In this document: positions 1 to 7,786 of the stretch, in pieces
How positions within the stretch are numbered: position 1 is the first letter of the stretch
How the letters are laid out: each line of letters starts with the position of its first letter
Assembly (NCBI GenBank): GCA_002753515.1
Contig: PEAK01000031.1
Location: forward strand, 1 to 45,904
Direction: 5' to 3'
Length of the DNA stretch: 45,904 nt
Origin: Magnetococcales bacterium
GTDB lineage: Bacteria; Pseudomonadota; Magnetococcia; Magnetococcales; UBA8363
The notes under the pieces: model-generated
Told to the model about the DNA's origin: nothing
The model's input: the letters and a program-made list of their open reading frames with translations, nothing else
Database searches by the model: none
Program-made: the position numbers and the translations under genes

Positions 1-54
1 GCTGATAACGAACAATCTGTGTTGGATGAATTAGCCGTGAAACGCAATGGTTAA
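1..54 (+). CDS. 3' end of an unknown gene running in from the left edge
   Basis: An open frame enters from the window edge and stops at TAA 52-54; its last residues read ADNEQSVLDELAVKRNG. Only 17 codons are visible and no family can be named. It is followed at once by IS debris, so the gene could be intact or clipped. Chance cannot be excluded for so short a frame. Confidence 0.2.
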   Translation, partial: ADNEQSVLDELAVKRNG

Positions 55-539
55 TTGATTTGTACGTGAAAACAATTACCTGCATGAACTTCGCCGGCCT
101 GAGAAATGTGACAAAGTAGAACTACATTACCCAGGTCAAGAACGATCCCAAGTGAATGGGCGGCTGTCTCCGCGTTCAGGTCGCGAACCACGTTGAGTTT
201 TGATCCCGGTGACAGCACACGATTGACGATCATCGCCTGGATCAGTGCCAGTTCACGGGCAGGTAGAAATCCCAGCACTCGGTCAAGGCCAATTTTTCTC
301 AGCGTGCCCAACACGGCAGCCACATGGCCATGGGGTAAAGAACGCTCAACAGTCAGGGATTGGTCAATGGGGACCATTCGTTTATTTGCCAACACCTGCC
401 GCAAGGATTCCCGTTTGGCCTCTGGCCAATTGGTGATGTTGGTCAGTGTGCGTGTCTTTACTTTACCACCATCGCGATAGCTTTCGCGGAGGAGATAGGT
501 GGTTGGTGATATGCGATTTGGTTTTTTTAAGATATACAT
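51..539 (-). pseudogene. IS1634-like transposase, N-terminal fragment
   Basis: 162 codons whose N-terminal about 135 residues resemble the start of IS1634/IS4-type DDE transposases: a short beta-rich start (MYILKKPNRISPTTYLLRES), a basic linker, then ALIQAMIVNRVLSPGSKLN and VVRDLNAETAAHSLG. Full proteins of this kind have about 450-600 residues. Here the catalytic DDE core is missing and the reading runs into an unrelated tail (VVLLCHISQAGEVHAGN) before stopping, so it is a remnant that cannot transpose by itself. A 9-bp word, ACTACATTA, occurs at 121-129 and again at 597-605 around the transposase-like part. Confidence 0.6.
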
Positions 540-884
540 ACATACAGAATAACATTCAATAAAATGAAAATCAAGAAATTTATATCTATTTACATGACTA
601 CATTATTCGGGGGATATTCTTACAAATAACTGAAAAATAAGTATTTCTTGGAAAATGACCGGGGGAACTTCAGGTTAGTGGTGATATGGCCAAACAAAAA
701 TACGGTGATGTGCGTACATGGGTCATCCCCGATTTCCGGATGAAGGTCTTGAGATCCTTGGTAATAAACTGGGGGCCGTTGCCAGAAATGATGCGCGGAC
801 GGACCTCCGGGTGTTGTTTCTTGGCGGGTTGGGTGATGATTTCTCGCTTTCGGAATGTATTTCGGTGTGGAGGGAGGGGATGTG
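540..884. other. AT-rich junction between IS remnants
   Basis: No intact gene. It holds the upstream end of the IS1634-like remnant (about 540-605) and most of a decayed IS3-type transposase on the minus strand. The rest is AT-rich and unassigned. Confidence 0.5.
697..858 (-). pseudogene. IS3-family transposase (OrfB/integrase core) fragment
   Basis: On the minus strand the reading from about 858 to 697 gives FRKREIITQPAKKQHPEV, then RPRIISGNGPQFITKDLKTF, then IRKSGMTHVRTSPYF. This is the rve integrase-core segment of IS3-family OrfB proteins, where the usual form is SDNGPQF followed by HVRTSPYYPQSNG; the second catalytic Asp lies in the SDNG motif and is replaced by Gly here (SGNG). The fragment ends just before the DDE motif's Glu helix and has no start, so it is dead. 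It sits against the truncated end of the next membrane gene, suggesting that the insertion clipped that gene. Confidence 0.6.
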
Positions 885-1256
885 TTAATCCAAAAATCTT
901 GCAAGTATTCGAGAAAACCATCCAACGTTACGCTCTCCTGAACGATTCAGTCTTTGTCCAAAGAAGAAATTGCGGATCGTGAAGAAACTACCGATCAGAG
1001 CAATGACAATAGCCAGATACTGGGACCAATGAACTCTGCGTCTAATTGCAGCATCAATTAAATGACCCAGCATATTATTCTGAAGAGAGTCGAGCCTTGA
1101 ATGGATCCACCAAGGAAGCACCCAGTAGAACAACGCAAAAAGGATGAAAGTAAAAATTGCTACGCCCCACCATGGAAGAAGGTTACTGACTTCCACCGTA
1201 TCGCGAATCATCTCGCCAGCCATGCTGCGTTTACGTCGATAGTACCTGCGTCCCAT
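885..1256 (-). pseudogene. Two-TM N-terminal part of a membrane-anchored endonuclease-like protein, truncated
   Basis: About 123 codons from ATG 1256. A basic start (MGRRYYRRKRS) is followed by two hydrophobic segments (about residues 28-50 and 80-98) around a polar loop. This layout, including the LPWW motif before the first membrane segment, resembles the N-terminus of common two-TM Mrr-type restriction endonuclease-like proteins. The expected C-terminal PD-(D/E)XK domain is absent: the frame ends beside the IS3 remnant. The start codon overlaps the stop of the upstream restriction-subunit stub (TGATG), so the two were probably co-transcribed. The endonuclease link is an inference from the N-terminal region only. 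Confidence 0.45.
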
Positions 1257-1405
1257 CAAGAAACCTCGCGAACGTCAATCTTGCCTGTCACGGCAGCGAA
1301 AATTTGGGCGAAGCGGTGCTTGCGCATCAGTTCGATGTTATGGCGGAATTTTTCGATTCCGTAATCAATCCGCTCTGGACAGTTGCCCTGGTTGATTGAA
1401 AAGTG
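1256..1405 (-). pseudogene. 3' stub resembling a type I restriction specificity subunit (HsdS)
   Basis: The minus strand from about 1405 reads NQGNCPERIDYGIEKFRHN and ends in FAQIFAAVTGKIDVREVS before a stop at 1256. The ending AAVTGKIDVRE is a frequent C-terminus of HsdS proteins. About 45 residues remain of a protein usually near 400-450, with no target-recognition domain and no hsdM or hsdR nearby. A different protein family with this tail cannot be excluded. Confidence 0.35.
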
Positions 1406-1485
1406 TCTCGAATGTCAATGAGTTGGTTAGTTATCGAGTATATCTCGTAAAATACAGAAATTTTCTATTCGGAAATCACTCTTTC

Positions 1486-2157
1486 TCATGTCGTTTTTCC
1501 AGATAAAGCGCGTAACTTGTCCCGGAAATAGACGAAACTTTTGGAACGGTTTGCAGCTACGTTCATATGAGAGGAAATCATTTCGGCCCACTTTGACTTT
1601 TCAGCCCCAATGGCTTGCCAGCCCTTTGCGGAAAGCGTAGCTGCGCCTCCCGAATAGACTGCATCGGCCAGTGTTTCCCAGGTTCCACAAATGCTGTCCT
1701 GGGCATAACCATGGAGAATATCGTCTTTGGCTCTGGGATAGACCTTCTTGACTGCGGAAAGATCGCCAAGGAACCAAGCCTCACCTTCTTCTATGGCGAT
1801 GCAAAATCGGGTTTCGGGAGCAGGATTGCAGGCGTTTAAAACATGATACAGTTCATCTCGGAATGTTTTCAGACACTTGTCATCCAGGTCGCAGACAACA
1901 ATGACAGCGGCCCGGTAGTCCGGTTGATATTGGGAGAAAGTGTTTCCATACCCCCGCAGAAGCCTGGGAAGTTGATCCAGCAGGATCCTCTTGCCTGGAT
2001 CCGATGTGTTACGAAGATCTTTTGGAATGCGACCTATCCCTTTGTAGGAATAAACAGAGAAAGTATGGTCTGTGCCAATGATTTTCGGAACCAGGATATC
2101 CAAAGCCTTTTTTCCGGATTGGTCTTCCACGAGAATCTCGAAGTGCATGATGGTCAC
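1486..2157 (-). CDS. DUF4276-family (TOPRIM-like) protein of an ATPase-nuclease pair
   Basis: 223 residues from a GTG (2157) that overlaps the ATPase stop as GTGA; an in-frame ATG at 2148 is the alternative. An N-terminal strand with a conserved acidic residue (ILVED, Glu11), a VVCDLDDK motif (Asp90, Asp92) and AIEEGEAWFLGD (about 121-132) match the DUF4276 pattern, in which the Glu and the DxD are thought to form a TOPRIM-like metal site. No signal peptide or membrane segment is seen, so it is cytosolic. Overlap with the upstream AAA ATPase implies a two-component unit. By analogy with OLD and PARIS systems, the ATPase would sense infection and this protein would be the effector nuclease; that role is inference. 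Confidence 0.65.
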   Translation of the reverse strand: MTIMHFEILVEDQSGKKALDILVPKIIGTDHTFSVYSYKGIGRIPKDLRNTSDPGKRILLDQLPRLLRGYGNTFSQYQPDYRAAVIVVCDLDDKCLKTFRDELYHVLNACNPAPETRFCIAIEEGEAWFLGDLSAVKKVYPRAKDDILHGYAQDSICGTWETLADAVYSGGAATLSAKGWQAIGAEKSKWAEMISSHMNVAANRSKSFVYFRDKLRALSGKTT

Positions 2158-3443
2158 CGGGCATCCAGGTAATCGCTAAACCACAAACTACCGAGAGGTA
2201 TCCCTTCATTCACCATATTATTAACGATGGGATCATCACTGGCCCGGCGTATGCCGGTGAATCCGTCCTTCTCTTTTGCAAGAATCCACACTTCATCGGG
2301 ATTAAGGGCATCAACGAAATAGGGTTGGTGGGTGGTAATGAAAATTTGCGATCCGCCTTTGCGGCCCGTAGCATGCTCACGGAATTCCCGGGCCAATGTT
2401 TCCAGCAACTTGTGATAGAGTCCGTTTTCCGGTTCCTCGACGCAGAGAAAGGGCGGCGGGTTGGGATCATCCAGTAATAGAAGAAAGGCGAAAACCTTCA
2501 ATGTGCCATCCGACATCTGTTGGACATAGAAAGGATCCGTGAACCCCTTGTCATTGAATCGCAATAGTAGCCGACCATCGTCCGTTTCCTTGGTATCAAT
2601 CCTGTCGATGCCGGGAATTCGTTCGGCAATCCTGGACAGGATACGCGTGAATTTATCCTTGTGTTCCCGTTCCATGAACTGGACAACGTTGCTGAGGTTA
2701 TCGCCATGCAGGTTCAGATGTTTTTGTGGCCCGGCAAGGGGTAAACCGCGTGCCGCGTCAGGTGTAAAATAACTGAGATACCAACCTTCTATATATTGGC
2801 GAAACCTGGAGATGCGAGGGTGTTGCTTGAGGGAGCCAAGAGTCGCGATACCAAGTTTTCTGTTGTCGGAAAGTTCTACCATTTCCGTTTCGCTACTCTC
2901 TTCAACGTGATCTTGCAACAGACCTTTAACCCAATTCTTTATGTCAATTTCTTCCTGATCTTCGTCGATTTGTCGCCCCTCTCGCTCACCTTTCCAGGCG
3001 ATTCCCAGACCCCTGTTCAAGATCAGAAATGAAAATGGCCTGCCATGTTTTTGTCCGCGTCTGCGCTGGCGTAAACGCTCCTTCGACACATAAGGGCGAC
3101 CATCTGTATCCAGATCAATTTCAAGTTCATAGGTGATAGGTCTGGCGTTGCCATCTTCCTTGTAATAGATGGTGAAGCCGATGGGGGCTTGAACCCCTTG
3201 AGAGCGAATCCGTTTAAAACCTCCACGTCCGCGCATGTCGCACGCCTCTTCGACGCCGACTTTCAGACAATCCGCCAGGAAACCAAAGGCATCGAACAAG
3301 GTACTCTTGCCAACACCATTCTTCCCAATTACCGCAGTCATTTTTGTCAATGGCGAGGCCGTCCGCGTATTCCACAGTTTACCGAGGGTTATGTCACGCA
3401 AGACACGGAAATTTTTTATTCGGAAACCTTCAATTTGAGACAT
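2154..3443 (-). CDS. AAA_21/AAA_15-type ABC-like ATPase of a putative defence pair
   Basis: 429 residues; ATG 3443 is preceded by GGAGAA. It starts MSQIEGFRIKNFRVLRDITL, as in SMC/RecF/OLD-like ATPases. The Walker A GKNGVGKST is at 40-48, followed by a long helical insertion. An ABC signature-like MSDGTLKVFAFLLLL, Walker B PFLCVEEPENGLY and a switch His in ITTHQPYFVDAL follow in the usual order. Family members are cytosolic and often pair with a TOPRIM, DUF4435 or DUF4276 partner in phage-defence modules; here the partner overlaps its stop codon. Position inside a patch of restriction and IS remnants supports a defence role, but no phage trigger can be read from the sequence. Confidence 0.75.
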   Translation of the reverse strand: MSQIEGFRIKNFRVLRDITLGKLWNTRTASPLTKMTAVIGKNGVGKSTLFDAFGFLADCLKVGVEEACDMRGRGGFKRIRSQGVQAPIGFTIYYKEDGNARPITYELEIDLDTDGRPYVSKERLRQRRRGQKHGRPFSFLILNRGLGIAWKGEREGRQIDEDQEEIDIKNWVKGLLQDHVEESSETEMVELSDNRKLGIATLGSLKQHPRISRFRQYIEGWYLSYFTPDAARGLPLAGPQKHLNLHGDNLSNVVQFMEREHKDKFTRILSRIAERIPGIDRIDTKETDDGRLLLRFNDKGFTDPFYVQQMSDGTLKVFAFLLLLDDPNPPPFLCVEEPENGLYHKLLETLAREFREHATGRKGGSQIFITTHQPYFVDALNPDEVWILAKEKDGFTGIRRASDDPIVNNMVNEGIPLGSLWFSDYLDAR

Positions 3444-3588
3444 TCAATATTCTCCGTTCGGGCCACGGTATTTCTCGGATTCAATCAATTGAAGATCGCA
3501 TCATGTCCGGTTCATGCAGGATACCACCCCGTTTTGCAAGGTTTGCTGGCAGGCTTGTGTGAAGGAGCAACCGTGACCAACATAAACA

Positions 3589-3619
3589 CGATCCGGGGAG
3601 ACATCGCCCCCCCGGATCG
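3589..3619 (-). terminator. Hairpin terminator downstream of the cytochrome operon
   Basis: Arms CGATCCGGGG (3589-3598) and CCCCGGATCG (3610-3619) form a perfect 10-bp GC-rich stem with an 11-nt loop, 40 bp past the octahaem stop codon. The T-tract is weak on either strand. Confidence 0.6.
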
Positions 3620-3658
3620 ATTTTGCATCGTATTATGATCACCTATCCAGGCATTACC

Positions 3659-5824
3659 CTACGGTTTGGCAACATTCTCCAACTCAGGGAGGTGGCGTAA
3701 TTCCTTAGCCCGTTCCGGGGTATATCCCAGTTTGTCGAAGTCGATCACCCCTTTCTCCGCATGACAATCGCGACACACACGACCATCGCGTTGGATACCA
3801 TGGTTGATCATCAGGCTCGCCATTTGCCGCATCCAATGTTTTTCCACATTTTTCAGCTCACCCTTTTCGGTCAAAGGATACTCTCCCGACCAAGTCTTGA
3901 CCCCGAAGTAGGTCATGAAAGAATCCATCATGTACAATTTGAACGGGGTTTCGTACATGCGGCGGACGATGGGGTGCTGGATGGCAACCTTGACCGATTG
4001 GAGGGGATCACCCGTTTCATAATAACTGGCGTAGTCAAACGGCAGGATCATCGCACCGAACAAGCCTTGATTGCTCATGTCCTCGTACATGCGGGCGTTG
4101 AACAATTTGAAGGGGGTGATACGACTGATCCCTTTTTTCATGAGCGGCCGTATTTTTTCCTCGACCCATTGTCTGCGTTGTTCAATCTGTTCCGGGGTGA
4201 AGTGGCTCAAAGGATTGGCCGCCTCACGGACATACTCATCCACATTGATTTCGGGATAAGTTTGTTTCAATTGTTCGGCCACACCACGTATCGCGGCCAA
4301 TACCTCAGGATCATCAATCTTAACCAACTGGTTCATCAGCGGATTGTAGCGACTATCCCCGGTAGGGTTATCACCCAGGGCATTGGCCAGGAAGGTGCCG
4401 TTACCGTTGAACCACAGATAGGTCATCCCTTTGCCCGGCTTGCCCGATTGATAGACATCGACGTAGGAATACACCCCTTCTTTTTTGTTCCAAATCGGGT
4501 AAACCCAATCGCGCAGCACCACGTTGTAATCGGCCAATTCCTTGATGTGACAGGTTTCACAGGCCAGTCGCGCCACGTGACCATTCAGAATGGCGCGATT
4601 TTTAACATCGCGAACGTGCGGTGACGCCGTATGACACCCTTCGCAAGAGACCGGTTTCTTGGGCAAATCATTGGCCACCAAATCCACACCATGCAGACCA
4701 CGGGGAATTTTGTGTCCTTCGGGGACGTGGCAATCAAGGCAATTCATCCCGGCGGCGGAGTGAACATCGGTAGCCGGGCTGAACGGTGTTGCCCGTTTGG
4801 CACCATCATGGGTGAAGCGTTCGTTGATATGTCCGAGATTTTTTGCGGATTTGTTACCCTCGAAGGCATCACCACCCAAATTGTGTTGATGACAATTCAA
4901 GCAGCTATCGACCTTTGGTTTCCCAACGGTCATCGCCGAACGCAACGACCGATCCTGATCCCAACGGCGACCGTGTTCATCGGCTTTGACGACACGCTGG
5001 TTCATATCGTACACGTCGGCGTGGCAGATCAAGCAGTCCACACCTTGTTTGGCCGTTTCCGGGACATCACCGATCGGCATCATTTTTTCGGTAGCCGGGT
5101 GATAATTGCCGCCGATATGGCACTGACCGCACCCCTCGGAGCGTATCACAATATCGCCATTAGCCGCCTCCGGTTTGCTTTTGACCAGTTCCGCCCATCC
5201 GGTCCAGGAAAAGGAACCGGGGATACCGCACGCCCGGTCAATTTTACCCATAGGGATGTTCATCAAGGCTTCCTCACCGTTGACCTCGCGTCCATCGAAG
5301 CCGAAGGTGGAGAATCCCCGGGAATTTTTTTGGAAACGGAAATGCACCGTATCGACGATATCTTCGAGGGTATTGACCTTGGTGATTTCTCCCTTGGCTG
5401 TGGTGACATGCATGCTGGCATGACATTTAAGACACGTGGCAGGCCCCTCATAGCGATTGATGCCAGCGCGGCGAAAATAGGTAATGTGGGGATAGGGGCT
5501 GCCATCCCGTACCGATTTCAAGTCCATGACCCGTTCGCGACGCAGTCGTTCGATGAAGGTATTGCCTTCCCCCGGGACCATCTCCTGAGACCTTTTGGCG
5601 CGGTAGGGTAACGTCAGCTCGTCAGCCGTCTTATTTATTTCCTGAGCGTTCAAAGTCTTGGAACTTTCATAGGTCAGCGGTGCGTTGACCACCCCGGTAT
5701 ACTGTTCAAAAAACAGGGGATACAACCATGACTTGCCAACCCATGCCAAGACCCCGATTGCCACCAGCCAGATCAGATAAGTCTTCCTTTTTCTTGTTTG
5801 CGTAATCTTGTCACCGGCGTTCAT
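3659..5824 (-). CDS. Octahaem c-type cytochrome, membrane-anchored (OTR-like)
   Basis: 721 residues; ATG 5824 follows AAGGAG and overlaps the end of the cytochrome b gene by 14 bp. A single N-terminal membrane anchor (about 14-30) precedes eight CXXCH haem sites at Cys131, 232, 264, 308, 362, 394, 422 and 684. The first seven are clustered; the eighth lies 260 residues later, near the C-terminus. The count and the long haem-free stretch recall octahaem cytochromes of the tetrathionate-reductase/hydroxylamine-oxidoreductase superfamily, which reduce or oxidise nitrogen and sulfur compounds in the periplasm. Electrons would come from the co-encoded cytochrome b and heptahaem cytochrome. Substrate is unknown; a pure electron-relay role is equally possible. 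Confidence 0.8.
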   Translation of the reverse strand: MNAGDKITQTRKRKTYLIWLVAIGVLAWVGKSWLYPLFFEQYTGVVNAPLTYESSKTLNAQEINKTADELTLPYRAKRSQEMVPGEGNTFIERLRRERVMDLKSVRDGSPYPHITYFRRAGINRYEGPATCLKCHASMHVTTAKGEITKVNTLEDIVDTVHFRFQKNSRGFSTFGFDGREVNGEEALMNIPMGKIDRACGIPGSFSWTGWAELVKSKPEAANGDIVIRSEGCGQCHIGGNYHPATEKMMPIGDVPETAKQGVDCLICHADVYDMNQRVVKADEHGRRWDQDRSLRSAMTVGKPKVDSCLNCHQHNLGGDAFEGNKSAKNLGHINERFTHDGAKRATPFSPATDVHSAAGMNCLDCHVPEGHKIPRGLHGVDLVANDLPKKPVSCEGCHTASPHVRDVKNRAILNGHVARLACETCHIKELADYNVVLRDWVYPIWNKKEGVYSYVDVYQSGKPGKGMTYLWFNGNGTFLANALGDNPTGDSRYNPLMNQLVKIDDPEVLAAIRGVAEQLKQTYPEINVDEYVREAANPLSHFTPEQIEQRRQWVEEKIRPLMKKGISRITPFKLFNARMYEDMSNQGLFGAMILPFDYASYYETGDPLQSVKVAIQHPIVRRMYETPFKLYMMDSFMTYFGVKTWSGEYPLTEKGELKNVEKHWMRQMASLMINHGIQRDGRVCRDCHAEKGVIDFDKLGYTPERAKELRHLPELENVAKP

Positions 5825-6476
5825 GGTCGTTCTCCTTATGGATACTGATTTCTTCCCAACCCGTTAGCATTTTCTTGATTTGACTGGTCATGGTTTCACC
5901 AACCGTGATCAGATACAGATGCGTGATGAAGAAGATACCCAGGGCCACGGCCAGCAAATAGTGCAGCACCGCCGCTGGCCACAAACCATCCATTCCCAAG
6001 ACTTGACCGGGTGCCCATTCCGGAACCCAAAGCATAAATCCGGTCACGATCACCAGGGGTACCAGCAGGTACATGATGGCCAGGTAGGTTAATTGTTGTA
6101 AGGGATTGAATTTTTGCTCCCAGGTGGGCGCAATGGGATGGGGGAGTCCGAGAAAAATGCCCCGGGCATAATAATCGGATTGTTTCATGATTCGCCCGAC
6201 CAACCCCCGGAACACGGGCCAATAGTGCCGAAAGTTGCCGGATCGGCCATTGTTCACCACATACAGCACAAACCCGAGCGTCAGGCATAAGCCGCTCAGA
6301 TTGTGGATCACCCGGGCAACGGCGAAGGGGATGAGCGGGGAGGACGGATCGGCGAAGTGCAGGCTGATACCGCTCGCAAGCAACAGGATGAAGATCACGG
6401 CGTTGCACCAGTGCCATATGCGTACCCAAAGGGGGTAGAGCATCACCTTCTGATGGGTCATTGAATCAGGTTTCAT
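5811..6476 (-). CDS. Cytochrome b561/Ni-hydrogenase-type dihaem b subunit
   Basis: 221 residues, start ATG 6476 with a strong GGAGGAGG site; overlaps the upstream heptahaem gene by 11 bp. Four hydrophobic segments (about 22-40, 55-77, 130-152, 168-192) carry candidate haem b ligands His22 (RIWHWCN), His58 (VIHNLSG), His172 (VLHYLL) and His186 (ITHLYL). This is the fold of membrane cytochromes b that pass electrons between the quinone pool and a periplasmic partner, as in PhsC, HyaC or Geobacter CbcB. Placed between two multihaem c genes it most likely acts as quinol dehydrogenase of the complex; reverse flow into quinone is also possible. Confidence 0.8.
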   Translation of the reverse strand: MKPDSMTHQKVMLYPLWVRIWHWCNAVIFILLLASGISLHFADPSSPLIPFAVARVIHNLSGLCLTLGFVLYVVNNGRSGNFRHYWPVFRGLVGRIMKQSDYYARGIFLGLPHPIAPTWEQKFNPLQQLTYLAIMYLLVPLVIVTGFMLWVPEWAPGQVLGMDGLWPAAVLHYLLAVALGIFFITHLYLITVGETMTSQIKKMLTGWEEISIHKENDHERR

Positions 6477-7410
6477 GATTTTGCCTCCTCCGTGCCGCCA
6501 GCCAACGTCCGATGCCGTGGAACATGACGCCGACGAATGCCCCCCCCATCCCGAGAATGCCCAGGGCGTCCAACAAGGGATGCCTGGTCATGCCGATGAC
6601 ATAAAAGTCGCTCAATACCACGCCATTGATGAATCCGGTACGGCGTTCGCTTTCGTGCAAACGATATTTGTAGAGCTTGGTCAGCAGGATGGAATCGCGA
6701 CTGTGGCAGGCTTCACAGGTACGTTCCGCACGTGCCGCCGGCTCAATGGCATGGATGACCGACCCGGGTCGGGGGGTATGGCACTCCAGACAACGCACCT
6801 CTTTCAGATGCAGCGGGGCTTTGGGAATGATCCTGTGTTTTTCTTCAGCGGACTCCCGGGTCCCGTGGCATTTCAGGCATACGTCATTATCCCGATCAAC
6901 GATATTTCCCTCTGGTGTTTTGATCTCTTCCAGTCGGCTCTCATGGGGGTTATGGCAGGAGAAGCAGTCAAATCCCGACACGCCCCTTTGCACATGCACG
7001 CTTTTTTTATATTGGGCGGTGATACCCACCAATCGCATCCGTTGCAGCACTTTTTCGCCGGTGTGGCAATCGGCGCAGGAGTGGTACTGATCGGTATTTT
7101 CCGGTCGATGCGGCAAGGCGGCGAAATCCCCTTTGTGACAGGTCACACATCCCTGTTGCCCATGGTTGGACTGGGAAAACTTGTGCGCATCCACGTGAAA
7201 GTCCCGCATTTTGCCCGTGGCCAACTCCTGATAACGGAGTGTTTCCATGCCGTGGCACCGGAGGCACCGGGCATTTTTTTCCGCCACGTTCGTTGCACTC
7301 TCATCCGCTTGCAGCGCAAGGGGATGCAACGCCCCGACCAGCAGTACCAAACTTAGGAGGGCATTGTGTGGCCAGGAGTTCGTTGTCTGTGTCACACTTG
7401 GTTTCGTCAT
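6466..7410 (-). CDS. Heptahaem c-type cytochrome with C-terminal membrane anchor
   Basis: 314 residues; ATG 7410 follows GGATGAAGGATC. A signal peptide (about 15-35, ending LALQA) leads to a periplasmic domain with seven CXXCH sites at Cys49, 88, 112, 149, 178, 207 and 232. A single membrane helix (about 282-304) and a basic tail finish the protein. First gene of a three-gene operon with a cytochrome b and an octahaem cytochrome c. The pairing of a C-terminally anchored heptahaem protein with a dihaem b subunit, next to a sigma-54 activator, parallels Geobacter CbcA/CbcB, a quinol:periplasmic cytochrome oxidoreductase used in low-potential Fe(III) respiration. Orthology to CbcA is not shown here; the likeness is in architecture. 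Confidence 0.8.
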   Translation of the reverse strand: MTKPSVTQTTNSWPHNALLSLVLLVGALHPLALQADESATNVAEKNARCLRCHGMETLRYQELATGKMRDFHVDAHKFSQSNHGQQGCVTCHKGDFAALPHRPENTDQYHSCADCHTGEKVLQRMRLVGITAQYKKSVHVQRGVSGFDCFSCHNPHESRLEEIKTPEGNIVDRDNDVCLKCHGTRESAEEKHRIIPKAPLHLKEVRCLECHTPRPGSVIHAIEPAARAERTCEACHSRDSILLTKLYKYRLHESERRTGFINGVVLSDFYVIGMTRHPLLDALGILGMGGAFVGVMFHGIGRWLAARRRQNHET

Positions 7411-7477
7411 GATCCTTCATCCTTCCCATCGGCAGGGTGATCGGCCACCTGTATTCCGTATCTTTAAAAATATAATA

Positions 7478-7493
7478 CGCACGTCATGTGCCA
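7478..7493 (-). promoter_or_regulatory. Sigma-54 (-24/-12) promoter of the cytochrome operon
   Basis: The minus strand reads TGGCACATGACGTGCG. GG and GC fall exactly 12 bp apart, as required, and match TGGCACG-N4-TTGCA at most consensus positions. Transcription would begin near 7467, giving a leader of about 57 nt before ATG 7410. An NtrC-type activator is encoded divergently next door. Confidence 0.75.
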
Positions 7494-7545
7494 GTCACGT
7501 TCCCATGGCCTGTTATATATTTTCATATATTTATCATATAATTAC

Positions 7546-7574
7546 ATATTGTACAGAAAATAATATATTGTACA
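7546..7574. promoter_or_regulatory. Tandem ATATTGTACA repeats, candidate upstream activator sites
   Basis: Two exact copies of ATATTGTACA at 7546-7555 and 7565-7574, 19 bp centre to centre (close to two helical turns), lie 55-85 bp upstream of the -24 element of the sigma-54 promoter. That is where enhancer-binding proteins usually sit. A weaker inverted half (GATACAAT) follows near 7592. Binding by the adjacent activator is inferred from position only. Confidence 0.45.
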
Positions 7575-7786
7575 TGAAATTTCCCTTGAAATGATACAAT
7601 GCACCCCGATGCATCCGCATGGACCGATGATGCCAAGGGATTTTTCTTCAATATTTCATTGAAAATCATAAAAAAAGACCTGTCCTGTCCCAAGCGGGGG
7701 AAAGGGGCTTGACACAAACTGTTTCATGCGACACAGTGTCCCAAGGATTATCCCCTTTCCCCCCTGCCCAGGCGTTGCGCCCGAAC

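Larger units (their letters stand above)
7411..7786. other. Divergent control region between the cytochrome operon and its presumed activator
   Basis: About 376 bp. From left to right: leader of the heptahaem gene, a sigma-54 promoter (7478-7493, minus), an AT-rich stretch with two ATATTGTACA repeats (7546-7555, 7565-7574), and the leader of the activator gene. A TTGACA at 7709-7714 could be a -35 box or a TTG start; the near-palindromic ACTGT/ACAGT pair just after it may be an operator. Confidence 0.6.

Noticed and set aside
3761-5611. Two long plus-strand open frames (287 and 326 codons) opposite the octahaem gene
   Set aside because: Antisense to a protein with eight ordered CXXCH motifs; no domain pattern of their own and no ribosome sites.
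7709-7786. TTG start 26 codons upstream for the sigma-54 activator
   Set aside because: The added residues do not belong to the receiver domain and TTGACA may be a promoter box; ATG 7787 fits the family start, though its ribosome site is poor.
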